From assembly GCA_932521025.1 (NCBI GenBank), contig OW051472.1, positions 682,001-746,000 on the forward strand: a DNA stretch of 64,000 nucleotides. The letters are read 5' to 3'. The position numbers and the translations under genes were made by a program. Below the pieces are notes generated by a model. The model did no database searches and was not told the DNA's origin. It was given only the letters and a program-made list of their open reading frames with translations. This document shows, in pieces, positions 49,728 to 61,427 of this stretch (positions are counted from its first letter, which is position 1; each line of letters starts with the position of its first letter). The stretch is from Oscheius onirici (taxonomy: Eukaryota > Nematoda > Chromadorea > Rhabditida > Rhabditidae).

Positions 49728-52414
49728 ATGTCAAGGAATGGCGCATCAACGTCGTCGGCCAGATCGGGACAGGCGCCCGTCAGGTTATCCTGTAGCCTCT
49801 TGCAGTGGCAAAGGTGAGCTTCTTTTTGCTGTTTTTTTTCTTTTTTTTTAAACCAGGCTGGTAGATTCAAAATCTTGCAACAACAAAAAAATTAATTTTC
49901 AGACTGCAGACTCTCGGTCTGAGCATCGGCAGCAGTAGCGAAAAGCTGCAAAAGTACAAAGACGAGCTGGAAAGCGAAGAGACGGCTCATCTTCTCCAGG
50001 CACATTCGCTCAAAGCCGAATGCGACAATCGGAAAGAGCTGAATCGGCTGCAGTTGGAGCAAATTGACCGTCTGAAGAGAATCTGCGCCAGGAAGAGGAG
50101 AAACATCGGACAGATGAGAGAACAAGAAAAGGAGAAGGAGAGGCAGCTGGAGATGCTGAAGAAGAGATGTGATTTGACGACTCGACTCATTGCGGCCGTT
50201 GAGGAGAGGCTCAAGACTAAAGAGTGAGTTTATTGCCATTTTTTCTTTTTCGTAGCTCAAAACTTGCATTTCGCCCATCTATTGATTCACACAGGGCTGC
50301 AAATGTCTCTTGCCCAGATAACTGACTCATTTTCGTTCTAAAGTATTCCAAACCAACAAGGTAGCAGGGCGACAATTGCCATTATACTTGGGCAGCTAGA
50401 GCTTGTTTTTGACCCTCGAGGCGGCTCGGGAGCCGGCTCGAAAAAAAAGCTCGAGCTTAAAAATTTCGGCTCGTCCTCCACTATAAATGTCATTTTAAAA
50501 AGTCCCGTTTTAAAAAGAGCAAATTATCTCTCACTTTATTTGAACATGCCAACTTTTTTTAAACTTTTTAAACTCTTACCCTTTCCCAGTTCACTACAAT
50601 CGGTCAACCGCTTCGAAACAAGAAATATAGCTCTAATACAAACGTGTAACCTGCCACGTCGAATCTCGGACAAAAGAACAAGCAGACATCCAATCTTCTG
50701 TGGCTAGTGCGTTCCTGCTTCTTGTTAATTTGTTATAACTTGTTTCGTCTTTCTTTTTGCCCCAATTCAATGTGATGCTTGCATTTGGTTGTCATATTCC
50801 ATTTGAGACCCTTTGCACTGGGTTCAGTCACGAATTTACACAGACGTTACGTGTTTTCTGTAATTTCTGCCGTTTCTATGTGTCGGCCTTGCATCAAAAG
50901 TTGCCCAAATTTCATCTATTCAGTAAAAATGGTTACAAGCAGTCTTTTTCCCTTAATTCCTCTGAAAACCAATTTTTCAGACAGTACCTGCACACGTACA
51001 CCAGTCTCGTCCGTCACCGTAGTCGCAATCTTCTCTCCGAGCTGAAAGAAATCTTCAAAATCGAGCTGCGAGACGTCGGCCGTAAGGAATGTTCCTGCAA
51101 GCGACTGGACTACATTTGTGGCGTCCATCTGCCACCAACAAATGCCCTAAAAGGTCACCACGAGTCGGAATTCACTGCCGCTCTCGGCTATCTCGTTCAG
51201 CTGCTAGATTGCATCTCGTGGATTCTGAACTACTATTGGCGGTATCCGCTGGTCGATGGAGCCAGCGCGTCACAGATCATCTTCCCCAGAGAGGACAGGA
51301 TCTTGGCACTGTTCGGGACACGATGGAAGGCGGACAGAGAGCGTCTAGACGCTGCTCTGACTCTTCTAGGTAGCGGTTTTTTCTATTAGAGAGAGTCTAG
51401 AGTCGTGTACTCCCTGTCTCTCTTACCAGTAATTCTCTGGTTCTGAATAGATTCTCTACTAAACTATTTTTTTGTCTCTCCAGTACTTGGGCACCGATCC
51501 GGCTTGAGCCTGACGGTTTTTTGCGATTTTCTCCATATCTGATTCAATTTTCTCGATTTTTCCCAGACATTCGTTACTGCTTTGTTGACTTCTAGCAAAC
51601 AAGACATTGGAATTTAAATTAGTAATTTTCGAGAAAAATGGAAAAATGTGCCGGCTCGAGCCGCCGAACTCTCTCTAACTTTTGATCCAACTCTCTTACC
51701 CTCTACTGTACTCTGTCCAGTCTACCGGAATTTTCTCAATAGACCAAATACCGTAACTTTCGTCTTCTGAATTATTTACTGAACTCTCCACCACTGATTT
51801 ATGACTTAACTCTCTGACTCAGTACTTTTACTTGGCTTAATCTCTTGACTCGGACTTGGTACTTTCTACATGATCTGACTCTTTCTCTTATCCAAACCAG
51901 ACGAACAGTATGCTAGTTCCACTGACTCTTCTCCTCTACTAAACTCTCTCCAGACTCTCGTTTCTGAACTGAGCTATTCTGCCCAAGCTCGTCCCCTCTA
52001 CACTTGATTCAAATTCTACAGTAATTCTCCCCGTTTTCAGGCAAAAACATTGCTCAGCTTCGCGCCGACAGTGGTCTGGACTGGCCTGACCAGTACTGCT
52101 TCCTCCAGTCGATGAGGGAATGGCTGGAAGTCGTCGTCCGAGGCAAAGGCGACGTCAAATTCACCCACAGGCCATGGAAGCGAATAGGAACGCCGGCACT
52201 GCTACTGGACGATCTGGAAGAGAAGACCATGCCCGGCTTTGAGGACGAGGAAAACGGCATAGGGCCGGAGATTTCGGTCAAATTTAGGTTGGTTTTGATG
52301 GAAAAATGCGATTTTTTTTTCAGAAGCGGCTACTCGCTCTCCTCCCTACTGGCCGCGGAAGATGCCGAAGTGGCAACTGATTCGACGGAAGAAATCGCCA
52401 AAAGTTCAAAATAG
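49728..52414 (+). CDS. UVRAG/ATG14-like subunit of the VPS34 PI3-kinase complex
   Basis: Exons 49728-49813, 49903-50223, 50981-51369, 52041-52287 and 52324-52414 encode 377 aa. Residues ~30-135 are coiled coil (IDRLKRICARKRRNIG). The rest is a UVRAG/ATG14-type domain: RNLLSELKEIFKIEL, YICGVHLP, ALGYLVQLLDCISWIL, YWRYPLVDGASASQI and LLGKNIAQLRADSGL. These parallel UVRAG motifs such as ELSYIYPI, YFVCGVKLP, ALGYTAHL and LLNKDIEQLR as I recall them. There is no C2 domain N-terminal to the coil and no ATG14-type CxxC motif, so the choice between UVRAG and ATG14 is open. Exon 2 to 3 is joined by phase 2 (AAAGA|GTGAGT to TTTTCAG|A). It should bind Beclin-1 and VPS34 in endosome maturation or autophagy. 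VPS41 follows 646 nt downstream. Confidence 0.85.
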
Positions 52415-53060
52415 CCGTCTCTTTCTAGACATTTCCGCCCTTTCACAAAAGCTGTGATGTTTCTGACCATTCCGGTGCTGAGGCCATTTCACTTTGAACT
52501 ACTTTCCAATTATATAGGCTCCGAAAACTCTGTAGACCATTCAGACTTTTTTTTATATAAAGATTTATCAAAGTTTTTATGAAAAGAAAACAAGAAAACT
52601 TTGTGGACTACTGCCATGAAATACTGTTATTCGAATTGTTCCCAGCAAAACGAGAAAATTACTTATTTTTACGGAGTAGTGAAGCTTGATCATGGTGAGC
52701 TCAGCTTTATAATTTTAGTTTTTTTTATTGATTCCTTTAGGAATTGGAAGCGTTCAGAACGTAGGGAATTTTTTTTTCTTCCTCATTCGGAGGTCATTCG
52801 TCTCAAAAGGCAAAAAAAACATTTGCCGCAAGGCAGAGATTACCCTAGCAAAGTAGAGACGAGGCGAAAGGTGTGGAAAATCATGAAATTTCAAGCAGGA
52901 GAGTCAAAAAAGGCCAGCTTATCAAATCAATCGATAATTCTAGGAGAAAATTTGCAAAAAGCGGAGCATTTTATCAGAAACCTATTGATAGATATCTTCT
53001 AATTACTGTTACTGAACTATAAGTCACTGTTTTCCCCCAGATTCCACCCCACAATCCACC

Positions 53061-56000
53061 ATGAGTCTACCAAGCGTCTCGGACAGTCCTTTCGTTGCCG
53101 GCCGGGTCGAGAATCCCGTCAGTTTTTCCGATGACGAGGAGGACGACACTCCGCTGGAACCATTTTTCAATTACCGCCTCATTGAGGAGAAGGACGTCAA
53201 AAATGTGGGTTTGCAAGAAAAAAATGGAGAAAATTTATGGATAGATGCTCCGAGACGACAAAATAAGCAGCCTAGCGGCTCACGACAAATTTCTGGCGAT
53301 TGGAACAAGTCAGGGATACATCTATTTGATGAGTCACGAGGGAACAATGGATCATGCTCATATTCCAGTAAGCTTGCACTGAATTTGACTCTCTCACTTA
53401 CTGACAAACTGTTCCTATGACTATCTGTCTCTCAATCTAACTGTCTGTGTCACTGTTTGTCCGACCCTCAGTCTCTTGGAATCACTGGCTCTGTTTCTGT
53501 GCTCTCTGTCACTCTGTCTCCGTGACTCTGACTCTCAGTCTCATTGACTCTCTGTTCTACTGGGGCTCTGTTAGTCATACTGTATCTCTGTTCTTCCTTC
53601 AGCCTCCAAGACTCTCACTGTCACTTCCTCTGAGTCTCTGTCTCTTTGATTCGCACAATCAGTTTCTCTGACTTTCTGATTGATTCTGTCATGCTCTGGG
53701 ATATTAAGAGTCCCTAAACCTGTGACTCTCTGTTTCAGTAGCTCTCTGACACTCGGTCTCTCTGACTCACTGAATCTCGACTCCCCGTTCTTTTACTTAC
53801 TGTCTCTCTGCTTCCCTGACTTCTTCACAGGCTGTCTCACTGACTCTCTGCCCCCCCCCCCTGATTCTCTCTCCGACTCTCTATAACTCTCCCTCTCTGT
53901 CTCTCTGCAGAAACGTAAATATTTTCCAGAAGATAAAAGCCCACAGACAACCAGTAGCCCGTCTGGATGTGGAACTTGCCGGAAACTACGTTATTAGCTG
54001 CGCAAACGATGCCAGAGTCGTAATTTCGGGTCTCGGAACGGATGTTTTAAATTTCGTGGGTCATTCTTACTGTAGGGTACTGTAAACTAGTTCAGACTCT
54101 CAATCTCTTATGGATACCGAAATCTGTGGCCATTTCACCGAGCTTTTCTAGAACGACAGGACCACCACAGTTTGCAGTCGGGGAGAGGAATCTGCTGCTT
54201 TATGAGAAGAAATTCTTCAAGTATAATTCTACGGTAAGGGACAGTAACAGTAACAGTTACAGTAATAGTCACAGTAACAGTACCATTTCAGATCCTGTTC
54301 CAAGGAGGCGAGAAAGACGGCTTTGTGAATCGAGTCTCATGGAATGGGAGCTACATTGCCTTCACAAACGATACGGGAACTAGGATATATGACACGTAAG
54401 TCAGACCTCTGAAGAAAGACCAGAAAAATACAGAGATCTGAAGAAAATGATCACTTTGATCAGTCCTTCTCACGATGTGGACAGGATACGGAGCTCGAGA
54501 TTTCCTCCATCTCATTGCTGGCTCTCACAAGAGTCTCTGGCTATCGGATGGGCGGATACTGTAACAGTAATCGTCATTGTTGACTCGGAGAGAGGGATTA
54601 CGGTAAGTCTGAGAGACTGTTACTGTTACTGATATTCTTCCAAATCTCCAAACACTCTGAAATCCACCATTCCTTCCAACTGAACGGCATGTTCCTCTCT
54701 GGAATCTCCTTTGTAGCTGATCAGAAAGGAGACTGGGAAAAGCTCGTCTTGTTCGGACTGAAGCCAGCAGAAGGAGATGATGAGACGGATTTCTGTGACA
54801 CTTCTGTAAGTATTTTTCACAAAAAAATACTCCTTTTCTTCCAGAGCATGGTCTCCATGCAGTCTCTCATAGACAAAGGCGGACCAGCTCCATTGATCCA
54901 AGTATCAGTAATATCTCCAGAAACAGAACGGTACTACAAGCTGCATTCAGAAGATAGACTGGGGTGAGTATGAGTCAGTCACAGTATTCTATTCTTCCAG
55001 ACTGGAGGCTAACTCTGTCTCTCAACCTATCCACTTCGCCATGGTTGGACTTCCAGCTTTTGACTCTTATTTCATCACTGGACCAAAGTGTCTAGTCTCT
55101 GTGAGTTGCGGTCCCTCTGACTCTTTCCTCTTTTGAAGAAAAAGGTGGAATTTTGAATTCTTTCTTTTTTTTCGTCAGAAAAGTTCATTATTCTTTCTAA
55201 AAGATATATTTGTAGCATCAGATTGCGGTCATATCAATGAGGAATCCGAAGGCGAGACAATGATGTTTTTTTCACAATGATGTCTTGGTCGGACAGAGTT
55301 GTGCTGTTCTACAAAGTTGTTGCGCTTGATCTGCTCTATAACTTTGTAAAACATGTCGAAGCTAGAAAACCATTTCTTCGCCTTGAAAACCGCGGAATAT
55401 AAGCGAAGAAACGACTGAAACCTGACATTTCAAGCCAAAAAGATAGAATGTCCGCCACCTGTAGTAGTTGCTATTCGTGAAGAAAAAATACCTTTTAGAA
55501 AGAATAATGAACATTTCTGACGAAAAGAAAAGAAAGAATTCAAAAGACCACCTTTTTCTTCAAAAGACCACTTATTTTTCAAAACACATATTTTTCAAAA
55601 AACCACTTTTTTTAACCTGAGCCACTCTATCTCTCTGACTCTCTGACTCTGGTATACTGTAAAAGTTCAGGCAACCCCCTACGGAGCTCTGAACGCCGTC
55701 AAATGGAGACTAGAAAAGGGTCTCTGGGAAGAGGCTTTTGACCTGGCAAAGCAGAAGTAAGTGACCAATGAACCAGTGACAACAGTCATTTTCCAGGGGC
55801 TACGAACTGGAAGAGACAGAGTATAACGCGGCTACTGTAGGCAGACAAATGATTGAACACTACTTGTCCATAGGAAGACCCAGACTGGCAGCGGCAAAGC
55901 TGGAAGAGGTACAGTATCGTAATCTTTCTGACAGTCAATCAATTCAGGTCTGCGGAGAGTCCCGATGTGAATGGGAATGGGCAGTTCAGCTCTTTGAACA

Positions 56001-57770
56001 GGGACGCATCTCTACTCTGCTGGCTGAGGTACAATCACTTTTTCAGCACAAGGACAAAATTCAGATCCTTCCAACCTCTCATCCACAACTGGACAAGCAC
56101 TGTTATGAGATTGTTCTGGAATCCTCTCTATGGAATGACCCGAATCTCTTCCGGAAGCTGGTTCAGACTTGGAGTTCTGATCTCTATGGGGCCGGGTACA
56201 TATCTGTACTGACTCTTGGAAGACTACAGAGAGCAGGGACGCCGGGACAGGATGGTAAGAGATTGAGAGACAGAGGGACAGAGAGAGAAGGACAGAGAGT
56301 CAGCGAGTCAGAAAGAGGGACGGAGAGAGACAGAAAGACAATGACAGAGGGACAGAATAACAGAAAGTCAGAGACAAAGAGAGTAGAGAGTCAGAGAGAG
56401 GGACAGAGTGAGAGAGTCAGAGAGTCAGATAGAGGGATAGAGAGACAGAAAGACAGAGGGACAGTTCTAGTTTCAGCCACTGTCTCTCTCAGCCAAGAAG
56501 ACGAACTCAACTTGTACCGAGCCCTAGTCCATCTCTACCTCTATGAGCGGAAATTCGAGCAAGCCATCAAAATCTACATCACGATGATCAAAGATGTCCA
56601 GATCTTCAATATCATAGACAAATACCAGCTTTTTGACCTGGTAGGATTGTGTGCTGGTTACGATAGTAGACTGAACTTTAGGTGAAAGACCAGATCTCCG
56701 ATCTGATGACCATTCATACAGATCGGGCACTGAGACTTCTACTAGACAATGAAGATGCCGTCTCACCACATTTTGTCATGTCGAAGCTGACTCAGAAGCC
56801 AAAGCTTCAGGTAGGAACAGAGAGACAGGGTCATACCATCCAATTCCAGATGCTCTACCTGAACCGTCTCTTCAGTAAGGGAGAAGGAGCAGAGTGGGCG
56901 GACAGAGCAGTCCAACTTTATGCTGAATATGACCGCAAGAAACTGATAAAGTTCCTGAAAAACAATGAACATTACAACATCCTAAGGGCACTGGACATTT
57001 GTAAGCAAAAGTCATTTCATGAGGAGGTTAGCAGTCTCCCTCACAGTAACATCCAAAAGTTCAGACAATCCTTCTCTATGGAAAATCAGGAAATCATCGA
57101 GAAGCCCTGCTTCTTATGATGAAAGAGTACAAGCAACTGGATCGGGCCATCGAGTACTGTAGGGAACATGAGGACGAAGATCTGTGGAATCAGTTGATTG
57201 ACTTGGTAGTCAAGAGTCCAGAGCACATTGTGGGATTACTGAAGCAGGTCGGGAGCAGTATCAACCCACTGAATATTATTCAGAAGGTGAGTACAGTCTG
57301 TCTCTATCCAGTAAAAATATACTTTTTTCAGATACCCCGAGATCTGGAAGTCAAAGGTCTACGGGACGCTCTGGCTAAAGTACTTCGAGACTGTGCTGCA
57401 AGAGTTGAGCTGCTTCGGGGATGCAGGGAAGCGACTTACAGTGACACGACTATTCTGTTCACTGATTTCTTGAAAGTCAATAGACGAGCTTTCCCTCTGG
57501 GACCAAGGTCTCTTTGTATTGTTTGCCGGTGAGTCTCTTTGCCTGTTAGTCTGGTACTGGTACTGGTACTGTGACTCACAATCAGTCCAAAAACTTACCA
57601 TTTCCAGAAAGCGATTCATGACAGAAGAAGCCTCAAAATGGTCAGATTTGATAGTTTTTGGATGTGGACACACAAGTCATGTCAATTGTGCTGAGAGTGA
57701 GAGGAAGCTTCACTTCAGAACCGGGACCTGTCCACTGTGCAGCGAGAACAGAGAAGAGATCCTGGACTAA
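53061..57770 (+). CDS. VPS41: VPS41, HOPS tethering complex subunit
   Basis: Eighteen exons (53061-53204, 53930-54055, 54096-54233, 54292-54395, 54485-54602, 54644-54805, 54845-54963, 55001-55100, 55671-55756, 55797-55908, 55948-56028, 56065-56254, 56477-56640, 56682-56810, 56850-57026, 57065-57286, 57332-57528, 57608-57770) encode 843 aa, close to the ~850 of animal VPS41. An acidic N-terminus (SFSDDEEDDTPLEP) is followed by a beta-propeller half (AGNYVISCANDARV, ISPSFSRTTGPPQFAVGERN, RVSWNGSYIAFTND, LAIGWADTV). The helical solenoid includes ALDICKQKSFHEE and GLLKQVG. The C-terminal RING has CIVC, GCGHTSHVNC and CPLC. HOPS tethers late endosomes and autophagosomes to lysosomes. Exon 6 lacks an AG acceptor. 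Exon 11/12 may be unspliced, because the intron is 36 nt with no stop. AATAAA is at 57857. Confidence 0.95.
55131..55565. repeat. 435-bp MITE with ~73-bp terminal inverted repeats in VPS41 intron
   Basis: TTTTGAAGAAAAAGGTGG at the left is mirrored by CCACCTTTTTCTTCAAAA at the right. The pairing runs on through GAATTCTTTC, TTTCGTC.GAAA and TTCATTATTCTTTCTAAAAG with only small gaps. There is no open frame. A partial repeat of the end (CAAAAGACCACTTATTTTTCAAAA) follows on the right. Target duplication not resolved. Confidence 0.85.
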
Positions 57771-59082
57771 GCATTTATTTGAATGTATATAAGAGACGAG
57801 TACACCTACTTGTACCCAAAACTTTAGGGCAACTACTTGTGATAAGTATTTATTAGAAATAAAGAATAGTTTTGAAAAATAGAGAGAGAGAAAAACAGTG
57901 GGACAGAGACACGGAGGGACAGAGGGACAGAGGGACAGATAGATAGTCAGTAAGCCCAATTAAACCCCTCTGTTCCGATGCCTGCCCTGTCATTGCCATC
58001 TGTTTCTGGCGCATAGTTTATGCGCGACCACAGATTGTTTACGGACATGGATACCGGGATCAGTAGTCAACCTGCCAGCTGCGCCTTCCAGTCAAGATTA
58101 TAATAGTCCTCCGTGTTCATCAAACCCTCTTCTCTCAGGTCAATATTTGAGACTGTTGGAGGGGAGAATCGTGTCAAAAGAGTGCGCCGCAGGCGTGAAG
58201 CCAACTGTCAGCTAAATATTGTCTCTTTTTTGCCGTTTTTGGAACACAGTATGGTTTTTCCAAAATTTCCAGTTGTTGCCTGACTATGGCCCTCTTCTAT
58301 CCCAGTCGCAACTTGTTCAAGTGTTTCGGCCCCGTGAATGCGCGTATTTGGTGGGGGACAGTATTTGCGCCAAATACAACAAGGGTGGAGCTCTCTCCGT
58401 CCTCTCAGGTTCGGCGACTCTTTACCCGGCTACTCTCTTTGCTTAGAGATACTGGTAGCACCAAGAGAATCTTTTCTGTCTCCTTTTCTGACCTTACTCC
58501 TTTTTTCGGTGACTCATTTTTCACGGTCTTCAGACTGAATTGAATCTGTGGCTACCACATACTCTGAGCTTTCTCCCGACCTCTAGAATGAGTCTGAGAT
58601 CGTTCAACTATACTCTGATTTTTTAGGTTCTAGGTTCCGACTTTGATACTCTATAGAGAGTTAGGGTAGCTCTCTGATGTTATCGAGTTACATATCTGAC
58701 TTTCCAGTCAACATGTCTGGAGTCTGAGACTGTTGTCCCCTGTCCTGTATTCTGTCAGAACAAGCAAGTAACGGGATCAGAAGTCTAGTCTGTCATTGTC
58801 ACTCTGTCTGTCACATATTTTCTGTCAATCTGTCACAAGAGTCAGAGAGTTCCGAACGCTACCCTGACTGAGCCCTAAAGCTGATCAGTATTGTCTCTCT
58901 GACCAGCACTCATACATAGAGAGTCAGCCTGTCTTCACTGTATCTGTTCAGTTTTGTTATCTGGATTTTTCTTCCCCTGTTTTTGACTATCTTTCCTTCC
59001 CGTATTCAGATTCAAAAGATCTTCTCTTTTCCCAATCCTATGGCATTATTTATCTGATGTTCACTAACTGGTTAGTATACTT

Positions 59083-59165
59083 GGGCGTCGAGTCGAAAAG
59101 TCGAGTCACGAGCCGATTCGAGTCGAGTTCTGTACCGATCCGAGTCGAGTCGGCTCGAGCTGGAT
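59083..59165. repeat. TCGAGTC-rich dispersed repeat
   Basis: ACTTGGGC, then repeated GAGTCGA/CGAGTCG units and GGCTCGAGC. Related sequence occurs at 39170-39285, 50385-50465 and 51483-51665, three of them starting with ACTTGGGC. Probably one degraded repeat family with CAGGG-like or ACTTGGGC ends. Confidence 0.5.
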
Positions 59166-60467
59166 TACAATCATCCCAGTCATTGTTCAGTGACTTTCTC
59201 TCTCCCTGTCTCTGCCCCAGTTGTCTGTTCTCTAGTTTCAGTTACTGCCATCTGACCTAGTACTTTCCCTGTTCAGAGACTCTCTCTCTCTGTCTCTCAC
59301 TTTCTCAGACTCTAGGTTCGGCTTCTGTCTCTCTGATCCAGTCTATGCCAGGTGTCAAATTGTTCCATGTAATCCCGTCTCTCTCGGGCCCATGTATGTA
59401 GGCAACAGTCATATCTCCCCAGATCCGGCGCGTGTCCTCATTCCGTTTCGCTTCGTTTACCGCCGTCGGGAAGAAAGGGGAAAGAGAGATTGCAACAACC
59501 TTATTCATATACACTCTCAGAGACTATAATCTCCGACAAGCTGTCGCAATTCCTTAAATTTTGCGATTTCGATGGTCCTATTCCTATACAGAGACAGAGA
59601 CATAGAATCCGATCCGACTTATTTGGACAACTGCCACTCTTATCAGCTTCAACTATCCATTTCGATCCCGCAATAGGTGCTGGAACAGCCATCTTCTCCC
59701 TTTTCTTTGCCTTCCGCTCTCGGCCACCAAAAAAGTATAAAGTCAGCTGTTTGTCTTGAAATTTCTTCTTTTGAATCGGATTTAAAAGTTTACGACTTTT
59801 TCATGAGTGCACCTTCTTCCTTCCACCCTCTCTATCTTATCAGTTCGAAGAGTCGTAGAGCATTACCCTGACGACTCTCTTTTCTTTGGAACCTGACTCA
59901 TTCCTGTCTCTCTCTCAGTTGTAAATCTCTACTAATACCCTGTTTCCGGTCAATTTACCTCCCTCTTCCTCTGTCCATTTCCTCCTCAGTCCTGTCCCAT
60001 CTCGCACCTGCCTAATTGCTTTGATCCTTCGGCTGGCGGTCAGTCCTTTAATGGTCAATCTTACAGCCTCCGAAAGCAGCCTGTTATTAGCCCATTAGGG
60101 GCAATTTTTGACAGTAAATCCGATGCTGACTTCTGTTTTATGATGCCACTTTTTTCCGCGCTTTTCTCCCTCTTTTAAAACTGTCCGGCGGCGTCTTCAA
60201 AAAACGGAAGACAGCTGATTGACCCCGTCTCTCTGCTTCTCTATTTGTCAACATTAGTCTCTTTGCCTCTCTGGTGACTCGTCCCTGCCAGGTATGGTCC
60301 GCTGACGGTCGAGAGAGGGGGTAAGTAGAAATTCAAACATCTCCCTACCACGATCTCTTACAAGCCATCCGCTAGTCTAGGGTACACTGGCTTCTAGTCT
60401 CTCATGAAATGTCAGTTCAGTTATTAGTCTTTCAGTCTCTGACTCTCTGACTCTCAGACGCTCTGCC

Positions 60468-61198
60468 TCTCTCACCAGGGATGTTCGGATCCGGATACCG
60501 GATATCCGAAACCGGTACTTTTCGATCCGGAAATCCGATATCCTCTCTTATTAAAACGCTAAGGTCGCCCGAAGTGTATTTCAAACTTTTCAACCCCTCT
60601 GCACTGTCAAAATGCGAATCTGAGGGCAACTGCTTTATCGAAGGAATCCGGCTACCACGTCCGTTTTTCGAAATAATCCCTTTTCACTGTTTTCAAGTCC
60701 CCCAAAGGTTTGTCACTCTGAAGCTGCAGGTAACATATTAGAACCTATTATGTATAAGACGACAATTAAGTTTTGAACTTGTAAAGTTCTATCACTTGTA
60801 GGGGTACGACGTCGTCAGACGACGAAGTCGGCTGATCCGAAAATTATCCGGTCAAAATTTCCGACCGGATTATTATCCGAAAAATTATCCGGTACGAAAA
60901 TTATCCGATATCCGAAATCGGATATTTTTGACCGGTTATTCCGGATAATTTCGATTAAATTTTTTGGAATTTCTACCTGGGAAACTAACGATTTTCACCT
61001 TTGTTTTACTAGTTTAGATGCATTTATCGTATGTTCACTCGATGTTTTTTCTTCATTACTATTTTTTTTAGTTTTCTCATGGTCATGAATGGATTATCCG
61101 GTTTCGGATATCCGAAACAGGATAATCCGGTCTATTTTGGATATCCGGTATCCGATATCAGATCGAAAAAATATTATCCGAACATCCCTGTCTCTCAC
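60468..61198. mobile_element. hAT-type MITE with 8-bp target duplication
   Basis: The 715-bp element (60476-61190) begins CAGGGATGTTCGGAT and ends ATCCGAACATCCCTG. CAGGG termini are typical of hAT elements. It is flanked by the 8-bp direct repeat TCTCTCAC (60468-60475 and 61191-61198), the hAT target length. The subterminal DNA is packed with GGATATCCG/TTATCCGG palindromes, likely transposase binding repeats. No transposase frame. The flanking low-complexity sequence makes a chance 8-bp match somewhat easier. Confidence 0.85.
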
Positions 61199-61427
61199 AC
61201 TCTGCCTCTAAGCCTCTCAATCTTTCGCTCTCTAACTCTCTCCCTCTCTGACTGTATGACTCTCAGTCTATGACTCCCTGTCTTTCTGACTCTCTCCCCT
61301 CAACTTACGCTCACCCCTGAAACAATAATTCTGATAAGATTAGAACTCTAAAACTTCAAAAAACTCTCCTCCTTTCCAAAGAAACTGGTTCCTTCCCTTC
61401 TTCTTCTCTGTGCCATTTGACTCTCAA

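Larger units (their letters stand above)
57771..61427. other. intergenic stretch between VPS41 and the SAPCD-like gene
   Basis: It holds the VPS41 poly(A) signal, GACAGAG-type low complexity (57890-57950), a TCGAGTC-rich repeat (59083-59165) and an hAT-type MITE (60476-61190). Short open frames lack motifs or splice context. The SAPCD-like promoter should be near 61300-61420, but no TATA box is evident. Confidence 0.5.
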
